Below, piece by piece: positions 1-7,923 of a stretch of DNA of 64,000 nucleotides; the first letter of the stretch is position 1, and each line of letters starts with the position of its first letter. The notes under the pieces were generated by a model that worked only from the letters and a program-made list of their open reading frames with translations, ran no database searches and was not told the DNA's origin. Position numbers and translations under genes: made by a program. This stretch comes from Actinomycetes bacterium (GTDB lineage: Bacteria > Actinomycetota > Acidimicrobiia > Acidimicrobiales > Acidimicrobiaceae): contig JAJZXI010000002.1 of the NCBI GenBank assembly GCA_021806545.1, positions 1 to 64,000 of the forward strand. The letters are read 5' to 3'.

Positions 1-497
1 ACAGGATCGTCAACATATGGAATGCAAAGTTGACCTCCACATCTACTGGGGCAAGTGCTTCGAACGTTAGCTACAACGGAACGCTTGCGCCGGGGGCGAG
101 TACTTCCTTTGGCTTCCAGGTCTCGGGGAGCTGCGCGTCAGTCGTTGCCACCACCCCGACCACCTCTACCACCCCGACCGATCCGACCACCTCTACCGGA
201 GGTGGTACCGGTAGCTCAACACAATTTGCCCTCAAGACCGTAGTCTCCTCCCAATGGGACGGCGGCTACACCGCCAAGGTAACGGTAACCAATACCTCGA
301 GTGCTACCGTCTCCTCCTGGAACGTCGGTCTTGCCCTCGGCTCGGGCGACAGGATCGTCAACATATGGAATGCAAAGTTGACCTCCACATCTACTGGGGC
401 AAGTGCTTCGAACGTTAGCTACAACGGAACGCTTGCGCCGGGGGCGAGTACTTCCTTTGGCTTCCAGGTCTCGGGCCCGATCGCTCCTTCCGCCTAG
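1..497 (+). CDS. C-terminal part of secreted protein with tandem CBM2 (cellulose-binding) domains, 5' truncated
   Basis: The reading frame is open from the left window edge (in frame from base 3) to the TAG at 495-497. It encodes the end of one carbohydrate-binding module family 2 domain (motifs IWNAKLTS, NVSYNGTLAPG, FGFQVSG). A Thr/Pro/Ser-rich linker follows (TTPTTSTTPTDPTTSTGG), then a complete CBM2 (QFALKTVVSSQWDGGY to FGFQVSG) that ends the protein. CBM2 modules bind cellulose or chitin and usually sit on secreted glycoside hydrolases or lytic polysaccharide monooxygenases; the catalytic part, if any, lies outside the window. The conserved aromatic residues (W of SQWDGGY, W of SSWNV, W of NIWNA) are visible. 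No Cys pair is obvious in the last module. The domain call is firm; the identity of the whole protein cannot be known here. Confidence 0.85.
   Translation, partial: RIVNIWNAKLTSTSTGASASNVSYNGTLAPGASTSFGFQVSGSCASVVATTPTTSTTPTDPTTSTGGGTGSSTQFALKTVVSSQWDGGYTAKVTVTNTSSATVSSWNVGLALGSGDRIVNIWNAKLTSTSTGASASNVSYNGTLAPGASTSFGFQVSGPIAPSA
349..475 (+). repeat. 127-bp direct repeat, second copy of bases 1-127 (CBM2 duplication)
   Basis: Bases 1-127 and 349-475 read identically, at an offset of 348 bases (116 codons), so the duplication is in frame. The unit corresponds to one CBM2 domain plus linker. Identity at the DNA level, including synonymous positions, indicates a recent duplication or gene conversion. 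Confidence 0.9.
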
Positions 498-829
498 CAT
501 TCTGCGGGCGCGTTGGCAACCACCGTAGTTCGGTTTCGCGCCGCACAACGCGAATGGTCTCCAAAGGCGCCCGCTCGGTTCACCTGGCCTATTGAACAGC
601 TTGACAAGAACCGGAGATAACACCTCATCGTGGCGCTAGCGAATAGGTGTCCCGCGCCCAAACGGCGGCTGCTCCTCATCAAGGAAATCCAGTCAGTTTC
701 GCGATCGTCTATATGTCATCGCTTTTGGGCAGCTTAGGTCAAAGCCCTAACCCCCTACCCAACCAAACGAGCCAACCTCCGGCGCGTCGCCGGGCCTACC
801 CTGCATCACTCCTCGCGTAGCGAGTCTGC
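498..829. other. Intergenic region, nothing recognised
   Basis: This is the gap between the stop of the CBM2 protein (plus) and the stop of the M14-type deacylase (minus). Both genes end into it, so no promoter is required. The open frames overlapping it have no recognisable domain, and no clear stem-loop with a T-tract was found. Confidence 0.5.
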
Positions 830-1762
830 TCAACGCTCCTCGTCGGCTGCGATTCCAATAACCAGTCCATCGGCCTTCATCGCTGGCGACGAGGTCAAGA
901 ACACCGGTACCCCATCGACAGGGGTAATGATCTCCTCCACCACATCGCCGAAGAGGTCACTCACCGTGCCGACAGTGTCGCCAGCGCGCAGATCCTGGCC
1001 GACGCCGACCTTGGGCGTCCACCAACCCTGTCCGCGTGATCGCAACCAGACGAACCGATGGAGGTGCCGAACCGCCAGATCGGCCTCAATCGGCACGATC
1101 GGCTCGTACATCCCAAGGTGTGCCACCGCACGCGCCAGACCCCGCAGATGGTGTTCAATCGCCTCAGCCTCGACCAGGCCTCGACCCCCAGACTCTGCGA
1201 TGATCGCGGGGATGCTAAGCCCTCCCGCGATCTGTGACGTCGACCCGGTCACCGCCGGGTCGACGTTGGGCTGGTGAATGCAGAATGGAAAGCCATAGGC
1301 CTGCGCCAGCGCTCGTGAGGCGTCTTGGACGGGGGAGTCATCGTAGATGGTGAAGCGAAAGAGATCCTCGACCATGTCCCCCGCGTGCAGGTCGATGAAG
1401 TAATCGGATCCTTTGATGAGCTCCTCGGTCGCGAAGTACGCGAGTGCCTCTGAGTAGGTGCCCTTGGGATCGCCAGGGAAACACCGATTCAGATTCTTGT
1501 GATCTTGAGGCGAGACGAAGGGGCTGCGCTCATAGAACGAATCCACGTTGAGCGTCGGAACCGCACGAATCCGTCCACCGAGCCGCGAGGGGTCAAGGCT
1601 CCTCATGAAGGTTCGCACGGCCTGCTGCGAGGTGTACTCACAACCATGGACTCCGGCCACCAGTGTGAGAGTGGGACCATCATGGGCGCCATGGAGTTCG
1701 AGATACGGAATCTGCAGGTGTGCAATCGCTTCGAGGGAGCTGGTGAGAAAGCGCTGCTTCAT
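830..1762 (-). CDS. M14-type zinc deacylase (succinylglutamate desuccinylase/aspartoacylase family)
   Basis: About 310 residues. Near the N-terminus TLVAGVHGCEYTS holds the HxxE zinc-binding motif. It is followed by NLNRCFPGD (the N-L-N-R-x-F-P-G signature of the AstE/AspA branch), FIDLHAGDM with the third zinc-ligand His, and IIAESGGRGL with the likely catalytic Glu. The C-terminal part has a short beta-rich domain (VGQDLRAGDTVGTV) as in this family. Family members hydrolyse N-acyl or gamma-linked amino-acid bonds; the substrate here is not known. ATG at 1762 was chosen because it lies 4 bases after the dppA stop and the family N-terminus starts there; the longer open frame upstream is low-complexity Arg/Pro/Ser out of family. 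It is the last gene of the minus-strand peptide-salvage group. Confidence 0.8.
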   Translation of the reverse strand: MKQRFLTSSLEAIAHLQIPYLELHGAHDGPTLTLVAGVHGCEYTSQQAVRTFMRSLDPSRLGGRIRAVPTLNVDSFYERSPFVSPQDHKNLNRCFPGDPKGTYSEALAYFATEELIKGSDYFIDLHAGDMVEDLFRFTIYDDSPVQDASRALAQAYGFPFCIHQPNVDPAVTGSTSQIAGGLSIPAIIAESGGRGLVEAEAIEHHLRGLARAVAHLGMYEPIVPIEADLAVRHLHRFVWLRSRGQGWWTPKVGVGQDLRAGDTVGTVSDLFGDVVEEIITPVDGVPVFLTSSPAMKADGLVIGIAADEER

Positions 1763-1766
1763 CGGC

Positions 1767-2594
1767 TTAACGCCCCTGAGCCTGGCGAGTGAGGTAGCAG
1801 ACCCCGACGAAGGTTCGATAGAGAGCCAACGGGTCCTGGCCATGAATCGTGCACGACCGTAACTCGGTCCGCTCCACCCCCGCGATCCAGCTGGCCAACT
1901 CCGCCTGATCGGCGGTCTGGAAGGACATCGTGATGGTCGCGGGGAGCTCGATCGCCGGCAACGCGATTGTCGCAGCCATCTCCACCGCCCGCTCGGCGGC
2001 CTCGGCGATGAGCTTGTGGGCTCGGTGTGGGTGCAGGTTCGAGGCGGCAAATCGAGTAATCGAGTCCTTGACCTGAACCATGATTGCCTGGCCCATGATG
2101 GGCTTGGCCTGCTCCGCGGTGGCACAGTCCCCGCTGATCAGGCCGATCGGCACCCGATGGCCCAGCGCAGCCAGCGCGTTCACTCCGCTCTCGCCGACCT
2201 CGATGCCGTTTACCCGGAGCTCGGTAAAGACCGAGGGGCTATAGCTATGCGACATCACCGAAGGAACTCCTGAGATGCTCCCGTGATAACCGATGAAGAA
2301 GATGACGTCAAAGTCCGCGCTCAAGCCCTCCATCATGTACCCAGGCTTATGAGCTCCGGAGATATAGGTAGCGTCACCGTGGAGCAGTCTCGGATCCAGG
2401 TTCTGCATCCGGTAGTGGGCGTCGTTGACGACGAACTCGGTTGCTCCTGCGGTCAGTGCGCCATCGATAGCCGCATTGATCTCGGCGAGCGTGAGCTCTT
2501 GACCCATCGAAACCGCGGGGCCACTGCCGGTACACTGCTCCCAATCGACAATGCCCGAAACCCCCTCCATGTCGAAGCTGATATAGACCTTCAT
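1767..2594 (-). CDS. dppA: D-aminopeptidase, peptidase family M55 (DppA-like)
   Basis: 275 residues, the normal length of DppA. The protein starts MKVYISFDMEGVSG, where Asp8 and Glu10 are the family zinc ligands; VVNDAHYRMQN (His near residue 60) and FIGYHGS (His near 104) supply further ligands. Characterised B. subtilis DppA is a decameric zinc D-aminopeptidase acting on D-Ala-containing peptides, thought to help use cell-wall or dipeptide material. The ATG at 2594 is preceded by GAGGAG at good spacing. The gene sits between the asparaginase-type Ntn hydrolase (91 bases upstream) and the M14 deacylase (4 bases downstream), which supports an operon for breaking down unusual peptides. Confidence 0.88.
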   Translation of the reverse strand: MKVYISFDMEGVSGIVDWEQCTGSGPAVSMGQELTLAEINAAIDGALTAGATEFVVNDAHYRMQNLDPRLLHGDATYISGAHKPGYMMEGLSADFDVIFFIGYHGSISGVPSVMSHSYSPSVFTELRVNGIEVGESGVNALAALGHRVPIGLISGDCATAEQAKPIMGQAIMVQVKDSITRFAASNLHPHRAHKLIAEAAERAVEMAATIALPAIELPATITMSFQTADQAELASWIAGVERTELRSCTIHGQDPLALYRTFVGVCYLTRQAQGR

Positions 2595-2685
2595 TGCCAG
2601 AACTCCTCTCTCTTGTCAACCGTAGCCCTCACTCCTGGCACACCGGCATGCTCGGCTAGGGCTTTGCCAAACCAGCACACCGCCA

Positions 2686-3597
2686 CTAGCGATCTATCGA
2701 CACCTGCGTGCGGGGAACCAGCTTGGCCCGGTCCCAACCCGCCTCTCGAACCGCGTACGTGGCCTCGGGTTTCGTCGACACCGCCGCGTGCTCTCCGTTG
2801 GCAGCCAAGATCACGATGTGCATGATGAAGTTGTTCGACGACTCGACCAGATCTGCGAGGTCGCGAATCGCCGTGACTCCTGCCTCTTCGGGTGTCATTC
2901 CTTCCGCGAGGTATCGCACCACCATGCGCGCGGTCGATGCCCGGATGGACAGCTCGCCAAAGCCGGTGCACGCGGCTGCGCCGTAGCGAGAATCGCAGTA
3001 GTTGCCCGCCCCAATCACCGGTGAATCGCCGGCTCGGCCGGGCCATTTCCAGGCCCACCCGCTCGTCGAGACCGACGAGGCCATCGAGCCATCGTCGTTG
3101 AGGTAGAGGAAGTTCACGGTACCCGCGGCCTTCTCCGGGTCGGTGGTGAGTGCCAGGACCCGAGCGAGTGGATCCGCTGCCTCGCCGGGATCGAGCTGAT
3201 CAACTGCGTACTGCCAGGTCGCTCGAGCCGAGTCCGTGAGCAGGTCGGCCCCCTCGGCCCCAACTTCGTGGGCGAACTTCGCCGCCCCTTCGCCAACAAG
3301 GAGCACATGAGGTGAACGCTCCATCACCGCCCGGGCGACAGAGATGGGATGGCGATAGCCTGCAAGTCCCGCCACGCAGCCGGCACGCCGGGTGTCGCCA
3401 TCCATGATCGAGGCATCCAACTCGACCACGCCCTCGAGGTTTGGCAGACCTCCAGTTCCCACGCTGTGATCATCGAGGTTGTCTTCGACGAACCAGGCAG
3501 CGCGCTCGACCGCGGTCACCGGATCCAGTCCGCCCTCGACGTCCGCCCAGACTCCATCGATTCCGATGGCACCGTTGGCACTCGCAATCATCAACAC
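2686..3597 (-). CDS. Asparaginase/glycosylasparaginase-type Ntn hydrolase
   Basis: About 303 residues matching the N4-(beta-N-acetylglucosaminyl)-L-asparaginase / isoaspartyl peptidase family. These are autoprocessing Ntn hydrolases that release Asp or Asn from amide or isoaspartyl linkages. Visible motifs are IASANGAIGI at the start, NLEGVVELDASIMDG, the cleavage site AAGTVNFLYL (Thr would become the nucleophile), and GRAGDSPVIGAGNYCD with the conserved substrate pocket. The open frame starts at an ATG at 3618, but AAAGGAG lies just inside that extension and about 10 bases before a GTG at 3597, so 3597 is preferred. It is upstream of dppA and downstream of the binding-protein gene. The residues after the nucleophile (NFLYL) differ from the common G(M/A)VALD, so exact substrate class is open. 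Confidence 0.82.
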   Translation of the reverse strand: MLMIASANGAIGIDGVWADVEGGLDPVTAVERAAWFVEDNLDDHSVGTGGLPNLEGVVELDASIMDGDTRRAGCVAGLAGYRHPISVARAVMERSPHVLLVGEGAAKFAHEVGAEGADLLTDSARATWQYAVDQLDPGEAADPLARVLALTTDPEKAAGTVNFLYLNDDGSMASSVSTSGWAWKWPGRAGDSPVIGAGNYCDSRYGAAACTGFGELSIRASTARMVVRYLAEGMTPEEAGVTAIRDLADLVESSNNFIMHIVILAANGEHAAVSTKPEATYAVREAGWDRAKLVPRTQVSIDR

Positions 3598-3624
3598 CGC
3601 TCGTTTGCTCCTTTCCATGCACTC

Positions 3625-3659
3625 GAACGCCTCTGGGTTGACTAGCCCCAGAGGCGTTC
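3625..3659 (-). terminator. Strong intercistronic stem-loop between binding-protein gene and asparaginase gene
   Basis: A 13-bp perfect stem (3625-3637 pairing with 3647-3659) with a 9-base loop. On the transcribed (minus) strand it lies downstream of the binding-protein stop and just before the asparaginase start. No T-tract follows it in that direction. It may therefore act as an mRNA-stabilising or attenuating element rather than a full terminator, as is known for abundant binding-protein transcripts. Confidence 0.7.
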
Positions 3660-3695
3660 AAGAGATTCTTAACCCAGACTCTCACCGTATTCTGT

Positions 3696-5543
3696 CTACT
3701 TCGTAAAGTACCAATCCTCCGGTGTGATGTACTCGTAGGGACTCTGCGGAGTTACGCCATGAAGATTCGAGGCGATCTCAGAGAGCTGCACATCGGGGGC
3801 GGGCTGATAGATGACCGGGAGATGCTTGGCCATGTAGTTCTGATAGGCGTCAAGTGCATTTTGGGCCTGCGCGCCCGAGGCGGTCAAGGTGGCGGCGATC
3901 AGTGTGTTGGCCGTCGATGAGTTGTAGCTTCCATTGTTCGACGCGGCGCCAGCAGCAAAGAGCGTCTCGCCGGATGGATAGTAGTCCGGTGAGTAGCTCC
4001 AACCACCTCCCCAGTTCGCCATCTGCCACGAACACGACGCCTGGGAAGGCGTGCAGGCCGCCGAATAGCTGATCACCCCGGCGAAGGGCGCCTGGCTCAG
4101 GTTGATCTTGATCCCCGCCTGGGCCGCGGCCGACTGGAACGCCGTCATCTCCTCTGTAACTGAAGTCAAACCTGAGATGTACTTGAGATTGAAGTTCATC
4201 ATCTGCCCACTCTTGACACCCGGTCCGCATTCGTTGGCCGCGCTTCCCGGCGTCACACAGGTCATGACCGTACCGACCAGCTTCCAACCATGGGAGGTCA
4301 GCAACTTCTTCGCGTTCGTCGGCGAATACGGGTACTGGGCCGTCCTCGAGACACTGTCGTCAAAGGGGTTGGGGGGGACCGTCGGGACCGGCGAATACGA
4401 AGGAGTTCCATAACCCTTGAGGAAGGTGCTCACCCATTGTGGCTGATCGACGAGCTCTTCAAGTGCCTGACGAACATAGAGCTGCTTAAAGATCGCCCCC
4501 ACCGTCGGGTTGTTGTAGTTCAGCGGTATGTAGTTGAAGCTAAAGATCTGCCAGGGCGCAAACTGATAACCCTCGCTCGCGACCCGTGCCTTCTGCGGTA
4601 GGTCAGTCACCGGTAGGTAGCCATAGCTGATGCTCGTTCCTGAACTCAACACGTTGAACTCCGCAGAGTCGGAGCTAAAAGGTAGCTCAACGAACTTGGA
4701 CAACGTCGGCTTTGGAGAACCGGAGTACTTGGTGTTCGGGACGAACACTGCTTTACCCTGGGTCGTAAAGCTGGTCAATCTCCAAGGACCATCCACCACC
4801 TGCCATAGCGGATTAGTTGCATACGTTGACAGGCTCGTTGCTGCAGCGTTCAAGAACTTGTAGACCGCCTGAGCGCCAGCCGTCGTAAGATCCGGAGCAT
4901 TGGGATCGGTTGCGCTCGGCGTCGGTGCGGTGGCCGAGGTCTTGTCCCACGCCAGTGGCAGCGGTACGAGCTGGGACAGCTCGTTATAGGTAAACCAGGT
5001 CGGGCTGTAGGACTTGTTCAGCTGCATCACGAACGTCAACGGCCCGGTCGCCTTGTACGAGACCACGTTATCTGGGAAGTAACCTGGTACATAGTCGAAC
5101 CATTGGGTCCTGTTTGCCTTCAACAGGTTCATCCAAAACACAAGATCTCGGGCGTCCACGGTCTCTCCATTGGACCACTTCCAACCCTTGAGTCGGATGG
5201 TAACCGTCCTGTTGTTGTTCGAATACACCGGCGCGTCCGCGAGCGACTGCGAGTAGTTGATCTGGGCTTTGCCATTGACACCAAAGAAATAGAGATTCCG
5301 GAACATGAGGGTGTCAAACTCATAGAGGTTGACGTTGGACTCATTTGCACCGCTCATAAGGGGAAAGATGTACGTCGGTGGCGACAAGGGTTGCTCGGCG
5401 AAGTAGGCAGTGCCTCCCTTGACTCTCGTCGTCGATGAACTCGAAGATGATGAAGATGAACTCGAGGCCGTCGACCCGCACGCCGCCAGCAACAGCACGC
5501 TAGCCGCAGAGACAGCCGCAAACTTGACCCAACTCGAACGCAT
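3696..5543 (-). CDS. ABC transporter substrate-binding lipoprotein, family 5 (peptide type)
   Basis: 615 residues. There is a lipoprotein signal: positively charged start MRSSWVK, a hydrophobic stretch and the lipobox LAACG. An uninterrupted poly-Ser run follows, which probably forms the linker to the membrane. The mature part matches the peptide/nickel/opine solute-binding family (SBP_bac_5): RLKGWKWSNGETVDARDLVF near residue 120 is the family hallmark, with LYVRQALEELVDQPQW and a C-terminal TPEDWYF. It would capture oligopeptides outside the membrane for an ABC importer, but no permease or ATPase gene is present in this window. The ATG at 5543 has a GGGGGACGGG leader. Being first in the minus-strand group with three peptide-degrading enzymes makes a peptide substrate likely. 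Confidence 0.88.
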   Translation of the reverse strand: MRSSWVKFAAVSAASVLLLAACGSTASSSSSSSSSSSTTRVKGGTAYFAEQPLSPPTYIFPLMSGANESNVNLYEFDTLMFRNLYFFGVNGKAQINYSQSLADAPVYSNNNRTVTIRLKGWKWSNGETVDARDLVFWMNLLKANRTQWFDYVPGYFPDNVVSYKATGPLTFVMQLNKSYSPTWFTYNELSQLVPLPLAWDKTSATAPTPSATDPNAPDLTTAGAQAVYKFLNAAATSLSTYATNPLWQVVDGPWRLTSFTTQGKAVFVPNTKYSGSPKPTLSKFVELPFSSDSAEFNVLSSGTSISYGYLPVTDLPQKARVASEGYQFAPWQIFSFNYIPLNYNNPTVGAIFKQLYVRQALEELVDQPQWVSTFLKGYGTPSYSPVPTVPPNPFDDSVSRTAQYPYSPTNAKKLLTSHGWKLVGTVMTCVTPGSAANECGPGVKSGQMMNFNLKYISGLTSVTEEMTAFQSAAAQAGIKINLSQAPFAGVISYSAACTPSQASCSWQMANWGGGWSYSPDYYPSGETLFAAGAASNNGSYNSSTANTLIAATLTASGAQAQNALDAYQNYMAKHLPVIYQPAPDVQLSEIASNLHGVTPQSPYEYITPEDWYFTK

Positions 5544-5805
5544 ATCCCGTCCCCCTTCACACGAGCACCCCTGCTCGCGTTAATCCGATGTTAGCGGCTC
5601 CTCCTCAGGTATGTAACCAATATTACAAATCGGATTGACAAATTTACTTTCCTTTCATAAACTGGCGCAGGGAGGATGTCGTGCTGGTGAGAACCTCCCA
5701 ACGACGTCTAGCTCTGGACCCAGCTCCCAGGCTCGCGCCGCTGGATCGGGTCCAGATCATCCACCTATCACAGGATCGAACAAATCAAGCACCCAAGGAG
5801 AACAG

Positions 5806-7923
5806 ATGAAGATGACCATTGTCGGGGCCGGGGCAATCGGCGGGATGCTCGGCGCTCATATGGTGGCAGCTGGTCACGACATCACCCTTTGTGACGCGGA
5901 TCGGGCCCACATCGACGCGATCCGTGCCAGCGGGCTCACCATTGAGGGTCCGATTGCGAACTTCACCGTCCATCCAACGGCGATCTACGACGACGAGCTA
6001 ACCGGCCAGCACGACTGTGTCATGCTCGCGGTCAAGAGCCATCACACCAAGATGGCTGCCTCCTTGATCGCTCCTCACCTCAGCTCGGACGGGGTAGTGC
6101 TCACCGTCCAGAATGGGCTCACGCTCGACACGGCTGCCCAGTTCATCGACCCTCGCCACATCGTGACCGCGTTCATCAATATCGGTGCCGATGTCATCGA
6201 ACCCGGTCGGATCCGTCAAGGCAACATCGCCGCCTTCTACGTCGGCGAGCCGCTGCTCAACGAGGTTACTGAGCGAGTCAACCGGCTTGTCGACGCGCTT
6301 CCCTACGCCAAGAGCACCACCAACATCCTCGGATTTCTCTGGGGCAAGGAGGCCTACGGTGCGATGCTCTACGCAGGTGCGGTGTCGGATCTCTCGATTG
6401 CAGACTCACTCTCTGACCCTCGTTACCACGATCTCATGATCGCGATCGCACGCGAGGTCCTCGATCAGGCACCCGTCAAGGCCGAGGGCTTTGACGGCTT
6501 CGAACCCGACGACCTCGAAGGATCCCTCGAGCGACTGGCAGCCTTCAACGCGGCGAGTGCCAAGACCCACAGCGGTATCTATCGCGATCTCATGGTGCGT
6601 CGGCGCCCTACCGAGGTCGCCGACCTCCTGCGCGATCTGTCGGGGCCACTGACCACTCACATCGGGCGCATCATCGAGGCCATCGAACGCAACGAACGCA
6701 CCTGCGAGGTCGCCAACCTCGACCTCGCAAACGCCTACTACCGGGCTCATCGCCTCGCGGAGCCGTTGCATGCGATCGTGCACTACCTCGAGGCTCCACG
6801 CCGAGCACCAACGGGACCATTGCATGGGTATCAGGTCGCGATCAAGGATATCATCGCCGTAGCCGGTACCCCTCTCGGTAACGGCAACCCGATCGATATG
6901 ACCGGCCCTCCCTCATCGACTGACGCTCCTATCGTCGCGACACTCCGTGAGGCCGGCGCCGACGTATTCGCCACCACGTCACTGCTCGAGTACGCCCTCG
7001 GCTCACCACATCCTGGGGTCCCCGAGGCTCGAAACCCTGTGGCCCCCGCGCTCGTTGCCGGTGGATCGAGCGGGGGATCCGCGGTGATCGTCGCCGTCGG
7101 CGCCGCTCAGTTGGCGCTCGGAACCGACACGGGGGGGTCGGTACGGATTCCCGCCCACTATTGCAATGTGGTGGGATTCAAACCAACCTACGGGCACCTC
7201 CCGATCCAGGGCATCACGCCCTTGGCACCGACACTCGATCACGTCGGTATCCTGGCCCGGGACGTGGCAACCACGATCCTAGGGTATCAGGCTCTCATGG
7301 GCAGCCCTGTGACTCATCCTGGCTCGCGCCGACCGCGCCTTGGCGTGGTTCGCACACAGCTCGCTACCGATCTCCTGGATCCCATCGTTGCTCAGGCCAT
7401 TCATCATGCGCTCGACCTCCTGACTATGGCGGGCTACGAACGCATCGAGCTGGCGCCAAGCCCCTTTGACCGCCTCGAGCTGGCCTTTGATCCCATCGTT
7501 GGCTATGAGGCCTATCAGATCCACGGTCCACTACTTGCGGCCGACCCTCAACACTTTGGCGAGGAGACCGCCCGCGTCCTTGGCCAAGCTCGTTCGATTA
7601 CCCAAGCCCAGTATCTTGGCGCCATCGAGGAGAAACGTGCGGCGTCGGTCGAACTGCTGGGCGTCTTTGATACCATCGATCTCATCGTTGGGCCAACATC
7701 ACCGATGGTTGCCCCCGGCCAAAACCCCTCCCTCGACACCCCGGAGGGCTACCTCGAGGGCATCATGACCCGGGTGTACAACCTGACAGGTCAGCCAGCG
7801 ATCTCCATCCCGATTCCCGGCTCACGCCTACCCGTCGGACTCCAACTGGCTGGCGCCAGGGGCCACGATGGGGAGGTACTCTGCTGGGCCGAGGAGATCG
7901 AACGCATCCTCGGCGAAAGTTAG
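5806..7923 (+). CDS. Fusion protein: ketopantoate reductase-like (ApbA/PanE) domain followed by amidase-signature domain
   Basis: 705 residues. ATG 5806 has AAGGAG five bases before it; the open frame upstream of it is not family-like. Residues 1-315 match 2-dehydropantoate 2-reductase: the Rossmann motif IVGAGAIGGMLGAH, the NQ-type motif LTVQNGL, and LWGKEAYGAM carrying the catalytic Lys. Residues about 325-705 match the amidase-signature family: VAIKD (catalytic Lys), AGGSSGGSA (cis-Ser) and GTDTGGSVRIPA (nucleophile Ser), then LIVGPTSPM and NLTGQPAISIPI. The two parts are joined without a stop or frameshift. The amidase part is about 380 residues, shorter than many single-domain amidases (450-500). 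NAD(P)H-dependent reduction of a 2-oxo acid and hydrolysis of an amide are the expected reactions; how they relate is unknown. It is divergent from the peptide-salvage group across a 260-bp promoter gap. Confidence 0.85.
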   Translation: MKMTIVGAGAIGGMLGAHMVAAGHDITLCDADRAHIDAIRASGLTIEGPIANFTVHPTAIYDDELTGQHDCVMLAVKSHHTKMAASLIAPHLSSDGVVLTVQNGLTLDTAAQFIDPRHIVTAFINIGADVIEPGRIRQGNIAAFYVGEPLLNEVTERVNRLVDALPYAKSTTNILGFLWGKEAYGAMLYAGAVSDLSIADSLSDPRYHDLMIAIAREVLDQAPVKAEGFDGFEPDDLEGSLERLAAFNAASAKTHSGIYRDLMVRRRPTEVADLLRDLSGPLTTHIGRIIEAIERNERTCEVANLDLANAYYRAHRLAEPLHAIVHYLEAPRRAPTGPLHGYQVAIKDIIAVAGTPLGNGNPIDMTGPPSSTDAPIVATLREAGADVFATTSLLEYALGSPHPGVPEARNPVAPALVAGGSSGGSAVIVAVGAAQLALGTDTGGSVRIPAHYCNVVGFKPTYGHLPIQGITPLAPTLDHVGILARDVATTILGYQALMGSPVTHPGSRRPRLGVVRTQLATDLLDPIVAQAIHHALDLLTMAGYERIELAPSPFDRLELAFDPIVGYEAYQIHGPLLAADPQHFGEETARVLGQARSITQAQYLGAIEEKRAASVELLGVFDTIDLIVGPTSPMVAPGQNPSLDTPEGYLEGIMTRVYNLTGQPAISIPIPGSRLPVGLQLAGARGHDGEVLCWAEEIERILGES

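Noticed and set aside
5635-5805. N-terminal extension of the KPR-amidase frame
   Set aside because: Low-complexity, not family-like, and a good ribosome-binding site precedes ATG 5806.
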